A DNA stretch of 64,000 nucleotides from NCBI GenBank assembly GCA_032173965.1, contig CM063283.1, forward strand, positions 81,780,743-81,844,742, given 5' to 3'. Shown here piece after piece: positions 13,069 through 27,330 of the stretch. Below the pieces are notes generated by a model. It made no database searches. It had not been told where the DNA came from and saw nothing but the letters and a program-made list of their open reading frames with translations. The position numbers and the translations under genes are program-made. Source of the stretch: Sitta carolinensis (taxonomy: Eukaryota > Chordata > Aves > Passeriformes > Sittidae). Position 1 is the first letter of the stretch; each line of letters opens with the position of its first letter.

Positions 13069-15139
13069 TATAAAAATACATGAATTCCACACAGATATAA
13101 TGAATATATAGTCTCTTTCCAGCATAGACAATTTCCAAAGTTGTTCATTTATTTTGTAGCTATGGATTCTGACAGATACACATCTTACTTAGAAAGGAAA
13201 AAAAATTCTTAGACCATCAACTTTCTCACCACTTTGTAAAATTTTGTTATCATGTTTCTCTCCATGTTCCTAATAAAGATGTCCAGTTTAATGCACTTCT
13301 GTGGAAAGTCTCTATTTCTATTTTTTTTGCTGTTGAAGTAGGTATAATACAAGACAACCTCTTCCCCTAGCCTCTAGCTTTGAAAATTTGATATCCACAG
13401 AGTTGTTTAAAAAATAGAGTCTCTTTTGAACTGTATGCTAATGTCTTACTATCTCTAATTAAAATGATTGCCAAACCAGGCATTTTCTCTGAAGCCCTCT
13501 TGTTACAGATCTGCCTGCCCTCTGTCACATTTTTTATGTTTTTACTGTATCTTAAAGTTTGTTCCATTTTACTAATTTGCAGGATGTTCAATTTCTTCTC
13601 ACTTTCAATAATTTGGTATAGTTGTTGAACTTTCTAAATTTATTCTAATTCCAGGATTCTGACAGATATTGTTTCTTCTGAAAGCTTCAGTAACAAAGAT
13701 ATCGCTTGTTACAGCTTGCCAGCAACACACAACATTTTAAAATCTATTTCATCTTTCCTATTTTCCTTTGGAAATTTCAAGAAGCACCTGTATAATTCTT
13801 GTACTTTTATGAGGTCACAGAATATAATTCTGCTCAGACTTTGTTTATAGTGTTTGCTTTTTGATTACCAGCATATTAACTGCAATTGTAAGTGATGATG
13901 ACAGATGATTGCTGAGAAGAATTTGGGAGGAGGCTATCTATGTTCTATATTGTGGAAGTGAACAGTGTTTGTGAGTTCTAATTTCAAAGATAATAATTTT
14001 CTGAATACTGTTCATTTTTCTAACAATTTACTAGCTCTTTGTGTCACTTCCTTGGTCCAGTTCTCTACTCCCTGGACCTGCAGGGGCAGTTTATAGCATT
14101 CAAGCAGTCCCTTGCTCTCTGAACTTATTAAAATACCTTAAAAACAATACAAAGAAAATAATTGATTCTGCCTATAGGCTCATAGGAAAATTATTACTTT
14201 TCATTTCTTTTTTAATCTGCCTCTTTGTTCTCCCATCTATGTCCTAAAACCAATGAGACTTCTAGCTAACAAAGTGAGTTTCATTTTCTCAGTTACTTCT
14301 CATAGAGAACAATCTGCTGTGTGTGTACATCGTTCCTAGTTATTTTTTTGTATCCCCACCTTACAAATGGGTTTGGTTTACAGTCTACTACCCAGTATAT
14401 CTACCTGTTCTACCTGTAAAACCTTCTTTTTCTTGACAGAGCTATTTTGATCTTTAACTTCTATAGATGTAATTTTTATTGACTCAAAAGTCCACAGTTT
14501 ATTAGCGTATATTCTCTTAAACATTTTGTCTTGACAGTGTAATTCCAACCCTGTCAAACTGCGAACTGCCAATATAGTATTAGGCCATAATACTGAGAAT
14601 ATACTTTGAAACTGAGTTTCACTTTTTACCATAAAGATATGACACATTTCCTGGTCATTTCTTAGTCTCCCAGTTTATATATATATATATTTCTATTTTT
14701 ATCTTCTTTCATCATTATACAAAAACTACCTGTAAAAATTAACTTTTTAACCATGGTCCCAAACAGATAAATATGTCTTCTCAGACAATTCCTCTGCCTC
14801 TGCTGCTTCCTTATTTCAAATGCCCATCTATGTGGATCCCCAAGTAATCCTTTTCATACTTCTAATCCTTTTTTACTTCTAACCAGGGAAACCCTGGGAT
14901 GGTGAAGAACAATCATCCTCTGTTCATCTTCCAGATGGAGTCCCACCTGGAGGGTTTCAGTCTGTCACCTGGGGGAAGAAGCAGTATTGTATAGACTCTG
15001 GTGTTTGGGCAGAACAGGGAGGGTGTTTCTCCCTGTTGAAGGTCATCCTCCTCGTTTCCTGTGTTAATCTATTCATATCCCTCTGTTCTTTCTTTTTGGG
15101 TTTAGAATGGTGCTTTACAACGCCCATGTTTCTTCATAT
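13069..15139. other. Unassigned DNA
   Basis: No exon or repeat recognised. A short hairpin-like motif, CCAGGG-AAA-CCCTGG, lies near 14883-14897, and a short AT run near 14677-14690. Confidence 0.5.
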
Positions 15140-15144
15140 GTCTG

Positions 15145-15516
15145 TGTTGTGGTTTTGGAAGTCTTTTCTCCAATTTCATGTTCCCTCCGAAACTATGCCC
15201 AGCTCACTTACTTCCCCCTCTCCTCCCCTCTGGCAAGAGCTGGAAAGAACAGCATTGGAGCACAAAAGGTGAAAACCATGGGTTGAGATAAGACCAATTT
15301 AATGGAAGCAGCAATGAGATAGGAAAATGAGCAGTAACAGCAACAATAACAACGACAAAAGTGTACAAGAGAGAAGTGAGCCATTCATGTGCATTCACAG
15401 GATTTCCATCCCGGGCAGGCAATGAGACGAGCTGGTAAAGAATAACCTCTGGTTCCCATCCATGCCCTCTCCTGGCTACTGCAAAAATTAACCCTGTCCT
15501 GGCAGGAACCAGGGCA
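15145..15516 (-). mobile_element. Solo LTR, avian ERVL-like family A, internally deleted
   Basis: The + strand starts TGTTGTGG and ends CCAGGGCA, the two ends of the family also seen at 1880-2445. The middle has the diagnostic ACCATGGGTTGAGATAAGACC block near 15278-15297, and the far end has AAAATTAACCCTGTCCTGGC. The flanks are a perfect 5-base duplication, GTCTG at 15140-15144 and 15517-15521, which fits ERVL integration. At 372 bp it lacks the TATA-containing part of U3 found in the other copy. Confidence 0.88.
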
Positions 15517-15521
15517 GTCTG

Positions 15522-18199
15522 TCATCAACAGCAGTTCTTTTATTGTTTTACATATTATTGCTCAGTTATACCTAAATTTCCTTAACCAACTATAACTTCA
15601 TTCCTTTTATTTGCCATTTTCCCTTTCTTTGCTATGGATGACATATTTTGGATTTAAGATATCCACTTCTCTAAAATGGCAAAGCCTTTCACTTTCTAAC
15701 AAATTTGGTTCATAATCTTTCTGAACTAAATTCAGTTTCTGTAGAACTGCATTCCTTTCTTTTCTCCTTTTTGATGTGCTACTGTTCTTGATATGTAAAA
15801 TACATTTCAATGCAAACTGCATTGAAATGAAAGTGGTCTCTGTTTTTCCCTTACTATTTTAATATAGGCAGTAGACTCATTCAGTTCTTTTATTTTCCTC
15901 CTAGTAGCCTTTGTGCTGTGTTGGAAACAGATACTTTTTGGCTTATTTCTTGAGATTCTAAATTTAGAACAGATTAGAACAGAAGATTTAATCTTCCAGA
16001 TTCATACAGTTCTGCAGTTTTATTCAGTATTTGTAAATTATTAATCCTATTTCCAGATCCTTCTAATTGATTTTAAACCTAACAAATTCTGATTGCACTG
16101 GCAATTTAGGTATCAGACTACTGAAGTTAAGCCAGAGAGGAAAGGGTAGTGCATTTGTCCTGGGATATCCATTTTAAGGGGTTTCAGGTTGTGCATATTT
16201 CTTCAGGTTTTAGTCACAATATATTTGGTTAAGTTGTGTGAAGTTAAAGATGCTCATTTTTATATAGTTCTGACAGTATTTTTAATTTTGTAGACAAAGT
16301 AGAGGCTATCAAAACAGCCTGTTTTATTCATTACACTCCCCATGATTTTGTTTACAACTCAGCAAAAAATCAGAGTGAAGGACTGGAAGGAGAGCACGAG
16401 AAAGAACACAGATTGTTTTATAAATTGCAAGACATACAAATAAGTATCTTGGTAACTGCAATTCTAGTCTGACCAAATAGAAAAAATATTTTGCACAAAT
16501 TACCTGTAAATGGGTATGTACGCTAATTATTACTAAATCACTTGATATCATCTGAGAAATACTTGCAACCATCTCAAGCAAACTCTATATTTTCCAGGCT
16601 GGGTACTTAAAGTTTCAGTCAATACAGTATTTTCTCTTTTATTCTTTTTGCACAAATGGAAAATATTTCTCTTTTCCTGAACCCCACAGCCCAAGGTAGA
16701 ATTCATTTGTCTGAATGAAGACCTGTTTGACTGTACTAATAAACTCCTTGAAAAGCTGATGTGGATAAACAAAGATTTCTAGGACATGGTTCTTCGTTTC
16801 TTCATGAAGATAGCTATAGTGAGTCAGGTGAATGATGATTGAAGCATCCCATATATCTCTGTTAATTTTAAGGAAAATCTAAGATGCAAGAAGAATCTCC
16901 CATATGTCCAGCTATACTTCTATACACTATAAATTTTATTAACTACTGGACAATGTGCATGTTCTTGAAATTGAAAAGGATTACTGAAATCACATAATCT
17001 GGTTTCCTGAATAACCAAGACCCAGTAATTTACATGATAATCTTTCCACTGAGGTAAATAATTAGTGACCCAATAAAAAAAAGTATTTTTTTCCCTTATC
17101 TGCCTTCTTATGGGGTAAAACTCTTAGACCATCTTAAATTCGATGTCAAAATGTAATGTTAAAAATATATTTACTAGTCTGGAGCATTTCCATGACGCAA
17201 TTAGTAAGTTTGTTTTCATCCCCTTACCCAAAGATACGTGTTGCCTGCTTACTTTACAGCCCCGTTTGTAAAACAGTGCAGCCCAGTTCTCAATGCCTTG
17301 AAAATCACTTCATATTTCTAATCTTATGGTGAAAGTAAGATTGTTTGGGGTTTAGAGTCACTTTATTTTGGTATTTTATATACACTTCATTACATCATGA
17401 AACTGCTTTTGTTTTGTCTTTTTATTGTAGTGCTAAATTTGGCTGTAGATTTTAATAACTGTGTAGTGCTTTGAGACCATGCTGAAAGGTATTTTATCAA
17501 TTTATTTTATTATTACTCTGCCCAAAGGCTCACCTCATTTTCAGCAAAGGCCCTTATTTTTTGTGGAGTCATCACTTTTCCCCTCTATTCATTCATCCTC
17601 CCTTTTCCCTAGACTTTTCTTTCTCACTGAGAAAAACAGATATTTCTAAAGCATGGCTTTATCTGGTAGGAATATTCTACATTGCAATTTGCCTGGTTCT
17701 CAGGAGCCAAAGGTACCAAGAATCACATCAGGTATGCCTGATACTAGGAAAGAGGAGTATAGGAGACATATGAAGAACCACAGTTGGGAATTTATATTGG
17801 GTTCAGAAGAACCCAAAATATATATCCAGAATTTGAAAATTTTCATCTCTGCTTTCATAACTCTCACAGCTATGAAAGCTAGATTTGAGGAGATGGGAGA
17901 GTGTTTAAACTAGCAGTGAGAGATTCATTTCTTACATGTTATTTGTGTTAAGGGAAGGAAAATCTCACTGAACCACAAATCTCTAAGCCTTTCATGAAAG
18001 AGGAGACCTTTTCAAGCCTCACTTTGAGGTTTTCAGCTAACTCTTAATGTTCACCTCTGGGTCTATAAATCGTGAGCTCTTCTGGGGTGACTAAGGACAC
18101 ATCTTTTTAGAGTGAAGATGAAACTTGCAGAAACAGAGAAACTGTGTTTTGGCATTGACAGCATTAGGCATATATGGCTCCATGGTAAAGTTCTGGATT
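15522..18199. other. Unassigned DNA
   Basis: No exon or repeat recognised. Open stretches are at most 86 codons and overlap one another on both strands. Confidence 0.5.
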
Positions 18200-18555
18200 G
18201 ACATCCTTGTCAGCCTTGCTGAGGGCATGCTGTCCCATCATCCAGATCACCAGTGAAGGCATTAAACAGGGCTGATCCCTGGCCTACACCACTGGACACT
18301 GGCCTCTGACCAGCACTGCCCTTTACGTTTGGCCATTCAGACAGTTTTCAATCCAATCATCAGTCATGCAGCCACCTGTGGCTTCATCAGCCTCCCCGTG
18401 AAAATATCATGGGAGACAGTACTGCATGCCTTTCTGAAGGCAAGGTAAACCACATCCACTGCTCTCTCTACCAAAGAGAGAGAAAGGACTTTCAGAAAGT
18501 ATTTGTCTAAGTCTCTGACGGAAACAAATCCACCAAATAAGCTGGTTTATGGTGG
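18200..18555 (-). mobile_element. CR1 LINE fragment, 3' part of the ORF2 region
   Basis: Blocks such as CAGATCACCAGTGAAGGCAT, TTAAACAGGGCTGATCCCTG, TTTTCAATCCAATCATC, ATGGGAGACAGTACTGCATG and AAACCACATCCACTGC follow, in antisense order, the CR1 segment encoding the end of reverse transcriptase. Similarity is clear to about 18480 and weaker beyond. No open frame survives; it is a dead fossil. Confidence 0.85.
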
Positions 18556-20950
18556 GCAATAAAAAAAAAAAAAATTCATAAATTGTTCTTTACTACTGCC
18601 AATAGAATAGTCCTTCTCTTCCTTTTTTACAGAAGGGAGGATAAAGGTAGACCATTCCAAGGCAGGCTATTTATAGACTGCAAGTGGGACACATAGATTA
18701 GATTGCTTCTACAATTCTACAGCTGCTTTTCTTTCCACAACGACTACAAAGACAGCCTACACTATGGTTACATATTTGGACCTCAACTAATTTCCTAAAG
18801 CTAGGTTGGCTGAAATCAGGATATAATTTAAAGTGCATTTTTCACCACTGCATACCTTAGCATTTTGCTGCCTCAGTGTGTTTGAGTAGAACTGTTTAAC
18901 ATAATTGCTAGTCATTTGGCTAGGATACTGAGTACTGAGATGGTAATATTTGCAGATGATGCATTTACTTAAATGACCAGGGCTGAATTATCTGTCACTA
19001 CCCTTTCTTGAAACAAAATATGAATTATGTAGAATACTGATCTGACTTGGCGTTTCCTGTGCAGCATACTCCCTGCCTGATGCCTATACTGAGCCTTTAT
19101 CACTCTTGACTAAAATCCATAAAACCCACCAGCAACAGCAGCAGAAAACTCTCCAGTGGATTTTACATATTGCTCTCTTTTATGGAATCAAAATCCTTCT
19201 GGAAAGGAGACAGAAGTCTGGGGTAATTTGGGGCATTTAGAGGTTGAGAGAAGAAGAATACAGATGTACTATGAACATGACTTCTGCTCTAAATATTTGG
19301 GATTTTTTCACGGGGAAGTTTTCAAAAGTTTCCTGATCTTTGTTGAAACATTGTTCTACAACAAAATCCCTTAGCTGCATTCTCTCAGCCAAGAAAGCTT
19401 TATTCCCAGTTTTCACACATTTTGCTCTGGATTCCTGACTCAGAGAGAGAAAGAAAAAGATGCTCAACCACTAAATTTTTTTCCAAGCAAGAAATGGCAA
19501 TACTGTCTTGCAGCATCTCAAAACCTGTGTGCACAGTGCCAGCCAGAAAACAGAACTGAAAAGGCACACAGACACGTACCAGTTTTGAAAATTATTCTTC
19601 TTAATAATTTTTTTCCAAGTACTTGAGCTTATGAAGGTACTCTTATTTTATCCACATAAATTTTCAACAAACAAAATTAGCTGGCAAATCAAGAGCTATG
19701 CAAACACTGGACAATTCTTTCTTTGCTTCAATTCCAAAACACAGTGGGATGAGAAGAGAATACTTCTTACTCTCCACAGCTTAAATACAGGTCTATATTT
19801 GGCATGGATCAAGCATGGAGCAACTTTAAGAACAACACAAGACATAGTACTATAACCCAGGTTCATAAGTTTCTTTTTCGTTGCTTCAACAAAACCACCA
19901 CTTAAATCAAACTCTCCTTAAGAAATGCTGATCTGCAGAATATTACCAGATGGGTCTCCTGCCTTCTGAAGAAAGGGGGAAATGAGAGAGCCTCATGTTT
20001 AACGGCATATGAAAGAAGAAATACAATGTGTAAACTTTCCACTGACGGATATAATAGTGTTCTCACTTTTAAAGAAAAACAGTACTTCCTAGCAGGAGGC
20101 CTGCAAGAAATTTAACAATTACTCAAGATTTAGTTGTACACCATGGCATTTTCAAACATGTGCAGAGTCTGTTATTTTTTGTAATTAAATTAATTTAAAT
20201 AATAAATAATGTAATTAAAATACATTTGGACTCTGCAATCCCTAGGGCTTGAACTCTGTGCAGAGAAGTGATGCATATTCAATGTGAAGTTTAGTGAGTA
20301 AGAAAATGAAGAATCCTGGAAATCTGGTAATGCACAATATAGTTTTGGCACTCTCCCCCTTCTCCCCCATTCCTTTTCAGAGAAAAATAGGGCCCAATTT
20401 ACCAAATCAGGCTTTAAATCATTCACAACTCTCTTTTCCTAAAAAGGAAATATTGCTGGTGTTTAAGATTTTTTTAGTACAACATGTGGTTACCCAAATG
20501 TTTCCCTACAATAGTCCTAGTGAAAAGTGATAGGAAATTGACTCTCTAACCCTGTAAAAGCAATGTTTACTTTACCATCATCAGAATTTTACAGACTGTA
20601 GGAAATCATTGTCTCTTTGTTTCAAGGCTAACCCTGATTAAAAACTCCTGCTGAGATTTTCAGAAGAGACTAATACTGTCAGAGCTTTGTTTTTAGGGAT
20701 CATCACTGGTTTTGATTTTCTTAAGGGTGGGTGCTTTCTTAGGAGTATTTTCTTAATATCAGTCTCTGTGAAGCCCTGCAACAAAAACTGAGGGTCCCCA
20801 GTCCCTCCACCTAACTCATTGAAGATATTCAGTTTTGATGTTCAGTTTTCTTGATGATGCCTGTCAGACAAATACATTTTTACCTCTGTGGTTTAGACTG
20901 GTGATTGCATGCAGAAGAACGTGTCTCTTCAAGCATGTTTTTACCTGTGA
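18556..20950. other. Unassigned DNA
   Basis: It starts with a 14-base A run (18558-18571). I saw no exon or nameable transposon. Open stretches are under 80 codons. Confidence 0.5.
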
Positions 20951-21330
20951 CTGGGTCAGGCACAGAATATAATCCAGTTACCTCTGCCTTTGGGCATGGG
21001 GCAGGGCTGGAGCCAGGAGGTGCAAGGACACAAGGACTTGCAATGCTCAAGCAGAGGTGCTGCAAGGTGTATTCCTCCTGGATACCAGGGTTTGCTGCTT
21101 TGCAAAAGGACAGCAGGAGCCTTGCTGTTTGGTAGCCACATCAGGATGGCAAACCTCACATGAGCCCAAGCAGTCAGCCTGAATCAGGGCTGCCCTCACC
21201 CCCAGCACAGGGCAGTACCCCTGATAAAATGCCAGCTTAACTAGGCACTGAAATTCTGCACACTTTTTTGGACTACAAAAGTTTATGCTCATGCTTCTGA
21301 GTGTTCTGATTTTATAGCCATTCAATATTT
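20951..21330. other. Locally G+C-richer block, unclassified
   Basis: This block stands above its surroundings in G+C and has overlapping short open frames on both strands (the longest is 92 codons, 21047-21325, minus). CpG is not frequent, so it does not look like a promoter island. An old LTR or LINE remnant is possible, but I could not match one. Confidence 0.35.
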
Positions 21331-21356
21331 AACATTTTCATTGAGTTTTCTTTGCA

Positions 21357-21375
21357 TGTGTGTGTATGTGTGTGT
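21357..21375. repeat. Short (TG)n tract
   Basis: TG units with one A interruption, about 19 bases. Confidence 0.9.
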
Positions 21376-24300
21376 CTTTTGCCCCCTTTCAAGCCCCAGT
21401 TCTTGCAGCAGGAGAAGCAGAGTCTCTCCTAAAAACTGTGTGCCAGGATGATTGACGAAAATTGAAAACACAGGATTACAAAGATTCAAAAACCAGATGA
21501 ATAAAAGAAATAAAATTTTTAAAAACTCCTTACATTTTTATTGTTGTCTTAGCGCTGATGGTTGTAAGGCCTGTCTAATGGTTTCAGGAGGCCTGAGCCA
21601 GGGGTTTGAAATCATTAGCAATATTGATGCCTCTAAGAAGTGAATGCTTAATACTGCCTTTCTTGTGGCTGGGCAAATTACTGTTCAGACTGCTACTTTG
21701 ATTATAGACAAAAGAGCCTTTGTTTCAAGTGCTAAAGTTCAGGGAGTTAGTGCTGAAGACCCAGGAAAATATCCTGACATATGAATATGGTGTACACATG
21801 TGCATGTGGCCACTTTCTATTATATTTAGCTATTATCAGTATTTACATACCAGAGTAATTCAAGGTTTGAAATAACTGATTACAGAGCAGCCAAGGGATA
21901 GCTCCCCTGAGTGTTTAAAGATTCCATCAACGGGAATAGGCTGTGTTCACGTGTCTTTTTCCATCTCTGCCATGTCAAAAATTCAAAATTATAAATTTAA
22001 GCAGTTATTAAGAAATTAAAGTAGTGACTGCTTTAAAGTTCTTGTGATTGTGCAGAGTAAGGTGAATTCTGTGTCTGTTTCCAGTCTTGGGCATGACACA
22101 GAAAAGTATTTCCACCTCTAACACTGACTGAGCTCACTGGAAACTGCGTGCCTACAACAGAGCTGGGCATGTGATTGTTTGGTATAGCACATGCTATAGC
22201 ATGAATGGGATCCTTCATTAAATATTTCCTCCAATATTGTATTCAACTTCAACGTTTTAATATATTTATGAAAACTAATAACATGCAATCCAGCTGCAGA
22301 TGGCAGAAGAATATTTTCAGCATTCAGTGAAATGTAGCCACTTCCGTGCCACAGCGCTGTTTGCCGTGTTGAGGACATGGAAGGATTTCTAAGTGATCAG
22401 AAGGTGGCAGCAGATCTCTGTTTCATTTCTCTCGAGGTGCCCTCGACTTCTGAGAGAAAAGAAGAAAGGAAAGAATACAGTTTAAAATTAACTCAATGAA
22501 GAAAAATGGTATCTCAACTTTAATGCCACAGGCAGCTATGAAAGGACTGTCCCTCACCTCTGCTGATGACATTGCACTAATTCAATAGTAGGTACCTCAC
22601 CAAGTGCCTTGAAAGTTCAGCAGAAAAGGAGAAGCATCCCCAGTGTGAATGGCAGGCTGGGAAGTGGCCATACACTGTCTCAGTTAATGTGCAAGCAGGG
22701 GCAAAAGTGGTCTCAGCTCTCACACCACAACTCACCATCATTGTATCTTTACTGACACTGGACAAATACAACTATACACAAGCCTGATGCATCTGTAGTT
22801 GAGCCAAGGGATTGGGTAATGCAGCCGTCATCCCTTCCAGGACCAGACCAGAACCCATTTGCCTTTCCATCCCCTTGGGGAGCAATTCCTGCACAGATGT
22901 AGAAGGAGGGCTTCTTTTATACAAAGGAAATGTTGCTGCTTTTTTCTGTGAGCTGTGTTAAAGGAAGTCTGCAGGAGGGTCACAATGGATCCTCCTCAGA
23001 TGGGGAGCCTTCCCTCTGCACAGGAGTCCCCAGATAGTGTCCAGGCCACCTAAGAGTCAGAAATGGGAACAGATGCCTGTGGCAGGCCATTGTCTTGCCT
23101 TGGGTGCTCGCCTGCTGGACAGATGCCTGCTGCCTTCTCATTTTCCCTAACAAGGCAGAGACTTATAGGATTTAAAGTCCTACATTTCTGTGAATCCTGA
23201 TAAATGTGTCTACGGAGGAACCCTCAAACAATCCCAGTTCATAATAGGGGCAAACAAAGAGAAATTATTGATGTTCCTGTCCATGTCCCACCTCTTCCTG
23301 TTTTTGCTACATTGTCCTTTTCAGTAAACTTATTTTTTCACTTTTGATCTGCAGATACAACTTACAGATTGCAACTGCTCCAGTCTGTGAGCCACAGACA
23401 CTGTTGAAAAGAATTTGAAGGGGAAGGAGGGAACTGGTTAATAATAGCACTAAAAAGGTCATAATTAATGATTTAGCTGTAAAGGTGAGAAGCTGAAACC
23501 CAACATTTACTAAATAGTATATTGTTAAAAAGGGAAACTCCATCTGCGTTAATATTTTTAAGCGGATGAGGTGGATCTTACCAATGAAAGGAAACTTTCT
23601 TTCTCTAGGTTGATCTTAGGTGTCAAAACACATTTTAAATGAACTTATTTCCACATAACAAGGGGCATACAGTCATGTTTGTTTGTTTGAGGACTGTCTC
23701 TGATTCTTTAACTTAGTTCATCTGGAAATAAACCAATGTGCTAGGTCTGGTTCATGGATAACTGAATCCAAAGAGTGGCATGAGCCTCTCACCTGACCAC
23801 AACATAAGCCACACTCTTTTACTGCATCACATACAGTGATGTGGGTGGTTAATTTAAAATACATCTCTTATGAAAATAACCAGGTTTGACTTAAGGACTA
23901 CATGGGAGGTAGTGGAGGAGTCCTGATGATTAGTTTTCAGCAGTTAAACATCATATCTAATTTCCAGGTTGGATGTTCCTAACTGATACAGGAAAGGAAG
24001 CAGCTAAAGAGTCACAAGGACAGCTAATAAGTTAATACACTCACAGAGAGTTGGTCAAAAAGTGATCAGATATCTAGAATCAGAAATGGAAAATCTTTTC
24101 CATATGTCCATGAAGATTTATATTGCACCATGCACTCCACAGTTTTCTTGTGTCTGCAGTTTGCATATACCAGCAGGAAATTCTCAAGTTCTCAATTTGT
24201 CAGTATTCAGAACTCTGCTTCAGATAAGATTATATTTCACTGGACGATGTTAAAGAAATAAAACATAACGTACAGGTCAAGCTGATAGCTGTCTTTTTAT

Positions 24301-26210
24301 TAACCAGCTTCTCATGTTAAGGACTCTCCACCTCCCATCCTCTGATTTTCAGGGGATACTATTGATCTCAACTCAAGTGCTGTCACTGAAGTTATGTTAC
24401 ATGGCTCTCCATTCACATAACTAAAAGCAGAAGCTAGCTTTAAAGTCTTTTAATTCAATTTAATAACAATGTTAATTTTTATGATGGTTATTTTAATTCT
24501 CTGTGAATATAATTAAAATATAATATAGTTCATAGAAATTATTATAAAAATTATTTTTCCTCCTTCCTAGAAGAGGGAAAGAGTTCAGAAAGACTATTTC
24601 TAGCAGACCCTTTTTAAAACGTCATCTCTGTTGAAATGAAGGATAACACACAAAAGGCCCAACCACTGGCATGAAAAGAAAAAAGAGGAAAATAATGAGA
24701 CAAGCAGTTCTTAGTAAAGGCTTCAAAGAGTGATGCTGTTTGGTGGAGCTATGCCAGATTAGTATTACAAAATCCTTCAGGATAATTTACAGGAAGAAGA
24801 AGTTCATTTTTTAGGAAGGGGATGTCAGTAGTAGAAACAGTGCCAGTATTGTTAAAAAAGGTGACTTTGGAAAAGAGGTTGGACTCTAATAATTCAGAAC
24901 CTTGAGGTAAGAAGAATAAAGGAAAGAGATTTAGAATAGTTTTGTGCCAAACTTGTCAACAGATGGCTCATGGCCAGGACTCATCCTGTAAGGACATTTT
25001 TCTACCTTGGGAAACACTGTCCAGTCAGCAATGGACCTGTTCCTATACCATATTGAAGGAGGGAGAACGTGCAGATCTGTGTTTAGTCTTGTTAACTGCA
25101 TCAGCACTGTAGCAGTATGTCTATTTCTGTCATCATAACACTTGTATGGGATAAAAATTTTAGAATATGAAAGTTGGCCATCCATGGTTTAGAGGATGAA
25201 AGAAACCAGGCAGCTATGAAGGGCAGACATTGGGTCTGTGAGACATTGGGTCCACCTCTAGCAACTCAGACTGAAACTGATATGAACTATGTCCCTCTGG
25301 TGGTTAAACCTGAGGAAGGAGTAAAGACCACTTCTTTCCTAGTGTCTTTTTTTCCAAGCTATTTTGTAAAACTAAAGGATGCTGATTTCTCTTGCCTTAT
25401 AACTATGACATGAAAGCATTCCCATTTGCTCCTTTATTTCTAAAATGGTAGCAACTTGAGCTGATTGATAATATTATTTATAGACTTAATATATATAGAC
25501 TTAAATATTTGCTTTCTAAGTTTGATTAAACTCTTGGTTAAATAAATTAAAAAAACCCAAAACAATAACTTGCCATGATTTTTGTAAGTTACAAGGAATG
25601 TACTATTACACTCATTGCTCTATAGAGAAAGTAATATGAACACAAGGAATAAAGTACAAGACTAACTTCCAATTAGAGATGACAAAAAGGTATTATTCTT
25701 TATGTTGGTAGAAACAACTTGTAGGTCAGTCTCCTCTTTTTGTGTCATGTTGTCTTTATATATGTATGGCTGCATAGACTTCAGTCACAATTTTCCTGAT
25801 GTAGACTTGTGCTAGAGAATAACTGCAGTTAAAGTTCTGATAGCTCACTGAAAGTTCAAGGTTTGTTTACCTGGAAATGGGGAAAGCAATAAGAAGTCCC
25901 AATTACCTCTTTTAAGTTATGACACTTGAGCTACAACCCCACACTCTACCAAGTGGCAGAAGGCAGAGTGATATCACCAAAAGATAGGGAGGATTCTGTT
26001 TCCTGCCTTGGTCCATCCTGATCTGAATGCACCCACCTTGAACACACATCAAAAATCATCACAAAGACATTTTTTTCTGAAGTAGATTTTCTGGAGAAGA
26101 GAGATCACTTGAAAAAAAAAAAGAACAGGGTAGAAATAATTTTGCTCTTGTTTTTCAGCTACTGGTTTTCGTATCTTGAATTAAGTTCTTTAGAAGTGAA
26201 ACACTGGTAA
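21376..26210. other. Unassigned DNA, 4.8 kb
   Basis: No exon or transposon identified. The part 22500-23150 is somewhat richer in G+C. CATGCTATAGCATG at 22190-22203 is a 14-base perfect palindrome. Around 24430-24560 the sequence is extremely A+T-rich. Confidence 0.5.
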
Positions 26211-26399
26211 TACAGTGTCATAGCTCCAGTTTGAAACTAAGCAGCAACACCAATTATGTATAGGGAATTTAGGTTTGCCAATTTTAGACTCCTCCTGCCT
26301 GGCTTGCCAAAATATGTAGTAGGTCTGTTCTCTACTGTGAGATAGGATTAGGAGAAAATAACAAAGCAGGCCTAAACTTGAGAGGATACAAAGAGCAAC

Positions 26400-26405
26400 T
26401 TTATT
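26400..26405 (-). promoter_or_regulatory. LTR poly(A) signal
   Basis: TTTATT on the + strand is AATAAA on the minus strand, followed in the minus direction by GTTGCTCTTTG. It marks the R region of the LTR and fixes its orientation. Confidence 0.7.
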
Positions 26406-27330
26406 AACAGGACAACAAAAAAAAAAGGAATAATCAGAAATTAGAACACCCTTTTTCTTCCCTCCCCCACCACTTTTTCTCTTTTCAATGATGTACAAAA
26501 CAACAACACAGAAAAATCTTTGTCAGTTCTTCACCTCTAAAAATAGTCTTTTTTTAGTTCATTTAGAGAGAAAAGTATTCTTTGCTAATGCTATGGAAAG
26601 CTCCTCACAAGAAAAGAACTCTGTGGATTCATTTCTCACAAACTGCAGCTGCCCTAGATCTGCCTTTGTGAAGTCTTTCCCATCTTTCACAGATTTTCCT
26701 CACAACTGTGCTTTCGGTCCTTGTCAGCTTATTGGGGTGCTATTTTAAGGATGAGCCGTTCTAGCATCCTTTCACCCATCTCTGGGAACAGAGGTCTTCC
26801 CCTTTTATCCCTGGGGCCGAGGTTTCTCATCAAACTTCTAACGCTGGTGCCTCTGCTCATAATTGTGGCTAGAATGCTACCACCCCCCCAAAGCATTCCA
26901 TGAACTTACTGGGGAAACCCAAAGTCTGATATATCAAGTATATCTTTACCATAGCTTCACAAAAGAATTTTACAGCCTAAGCTTAAGACAAACTTTTCAA
27001 AATCCCTTCAATCTAAAATCTAACTCTTTTCTTACTGACTTCATTTTCATGTGGTTGTTCTTACAAAGTTTTACCTCCTTTTTTTCCTTCTTAGCCCAAG
27101 AGAGAATTAATGTTGTTCTAGTACAAAGTCCTGTAACGCTGAAAAAAGTCAATTTAGTGCAAGTCCTGTATTAGAAACAAGCTATCTCTGCTTCTTTCTG
27201 CTGGCCACGTGCTCTTTTGCCGACTCCATGTGAGCTGTGCCAGCTGCTCTCAGTCTGGAACGGGGGTCAGGGCTGCTCCTGGCTTCGGGGCCGCCTTTAG
27301 CACGAACCACGGGGGCCACTGGTGCTGGTG

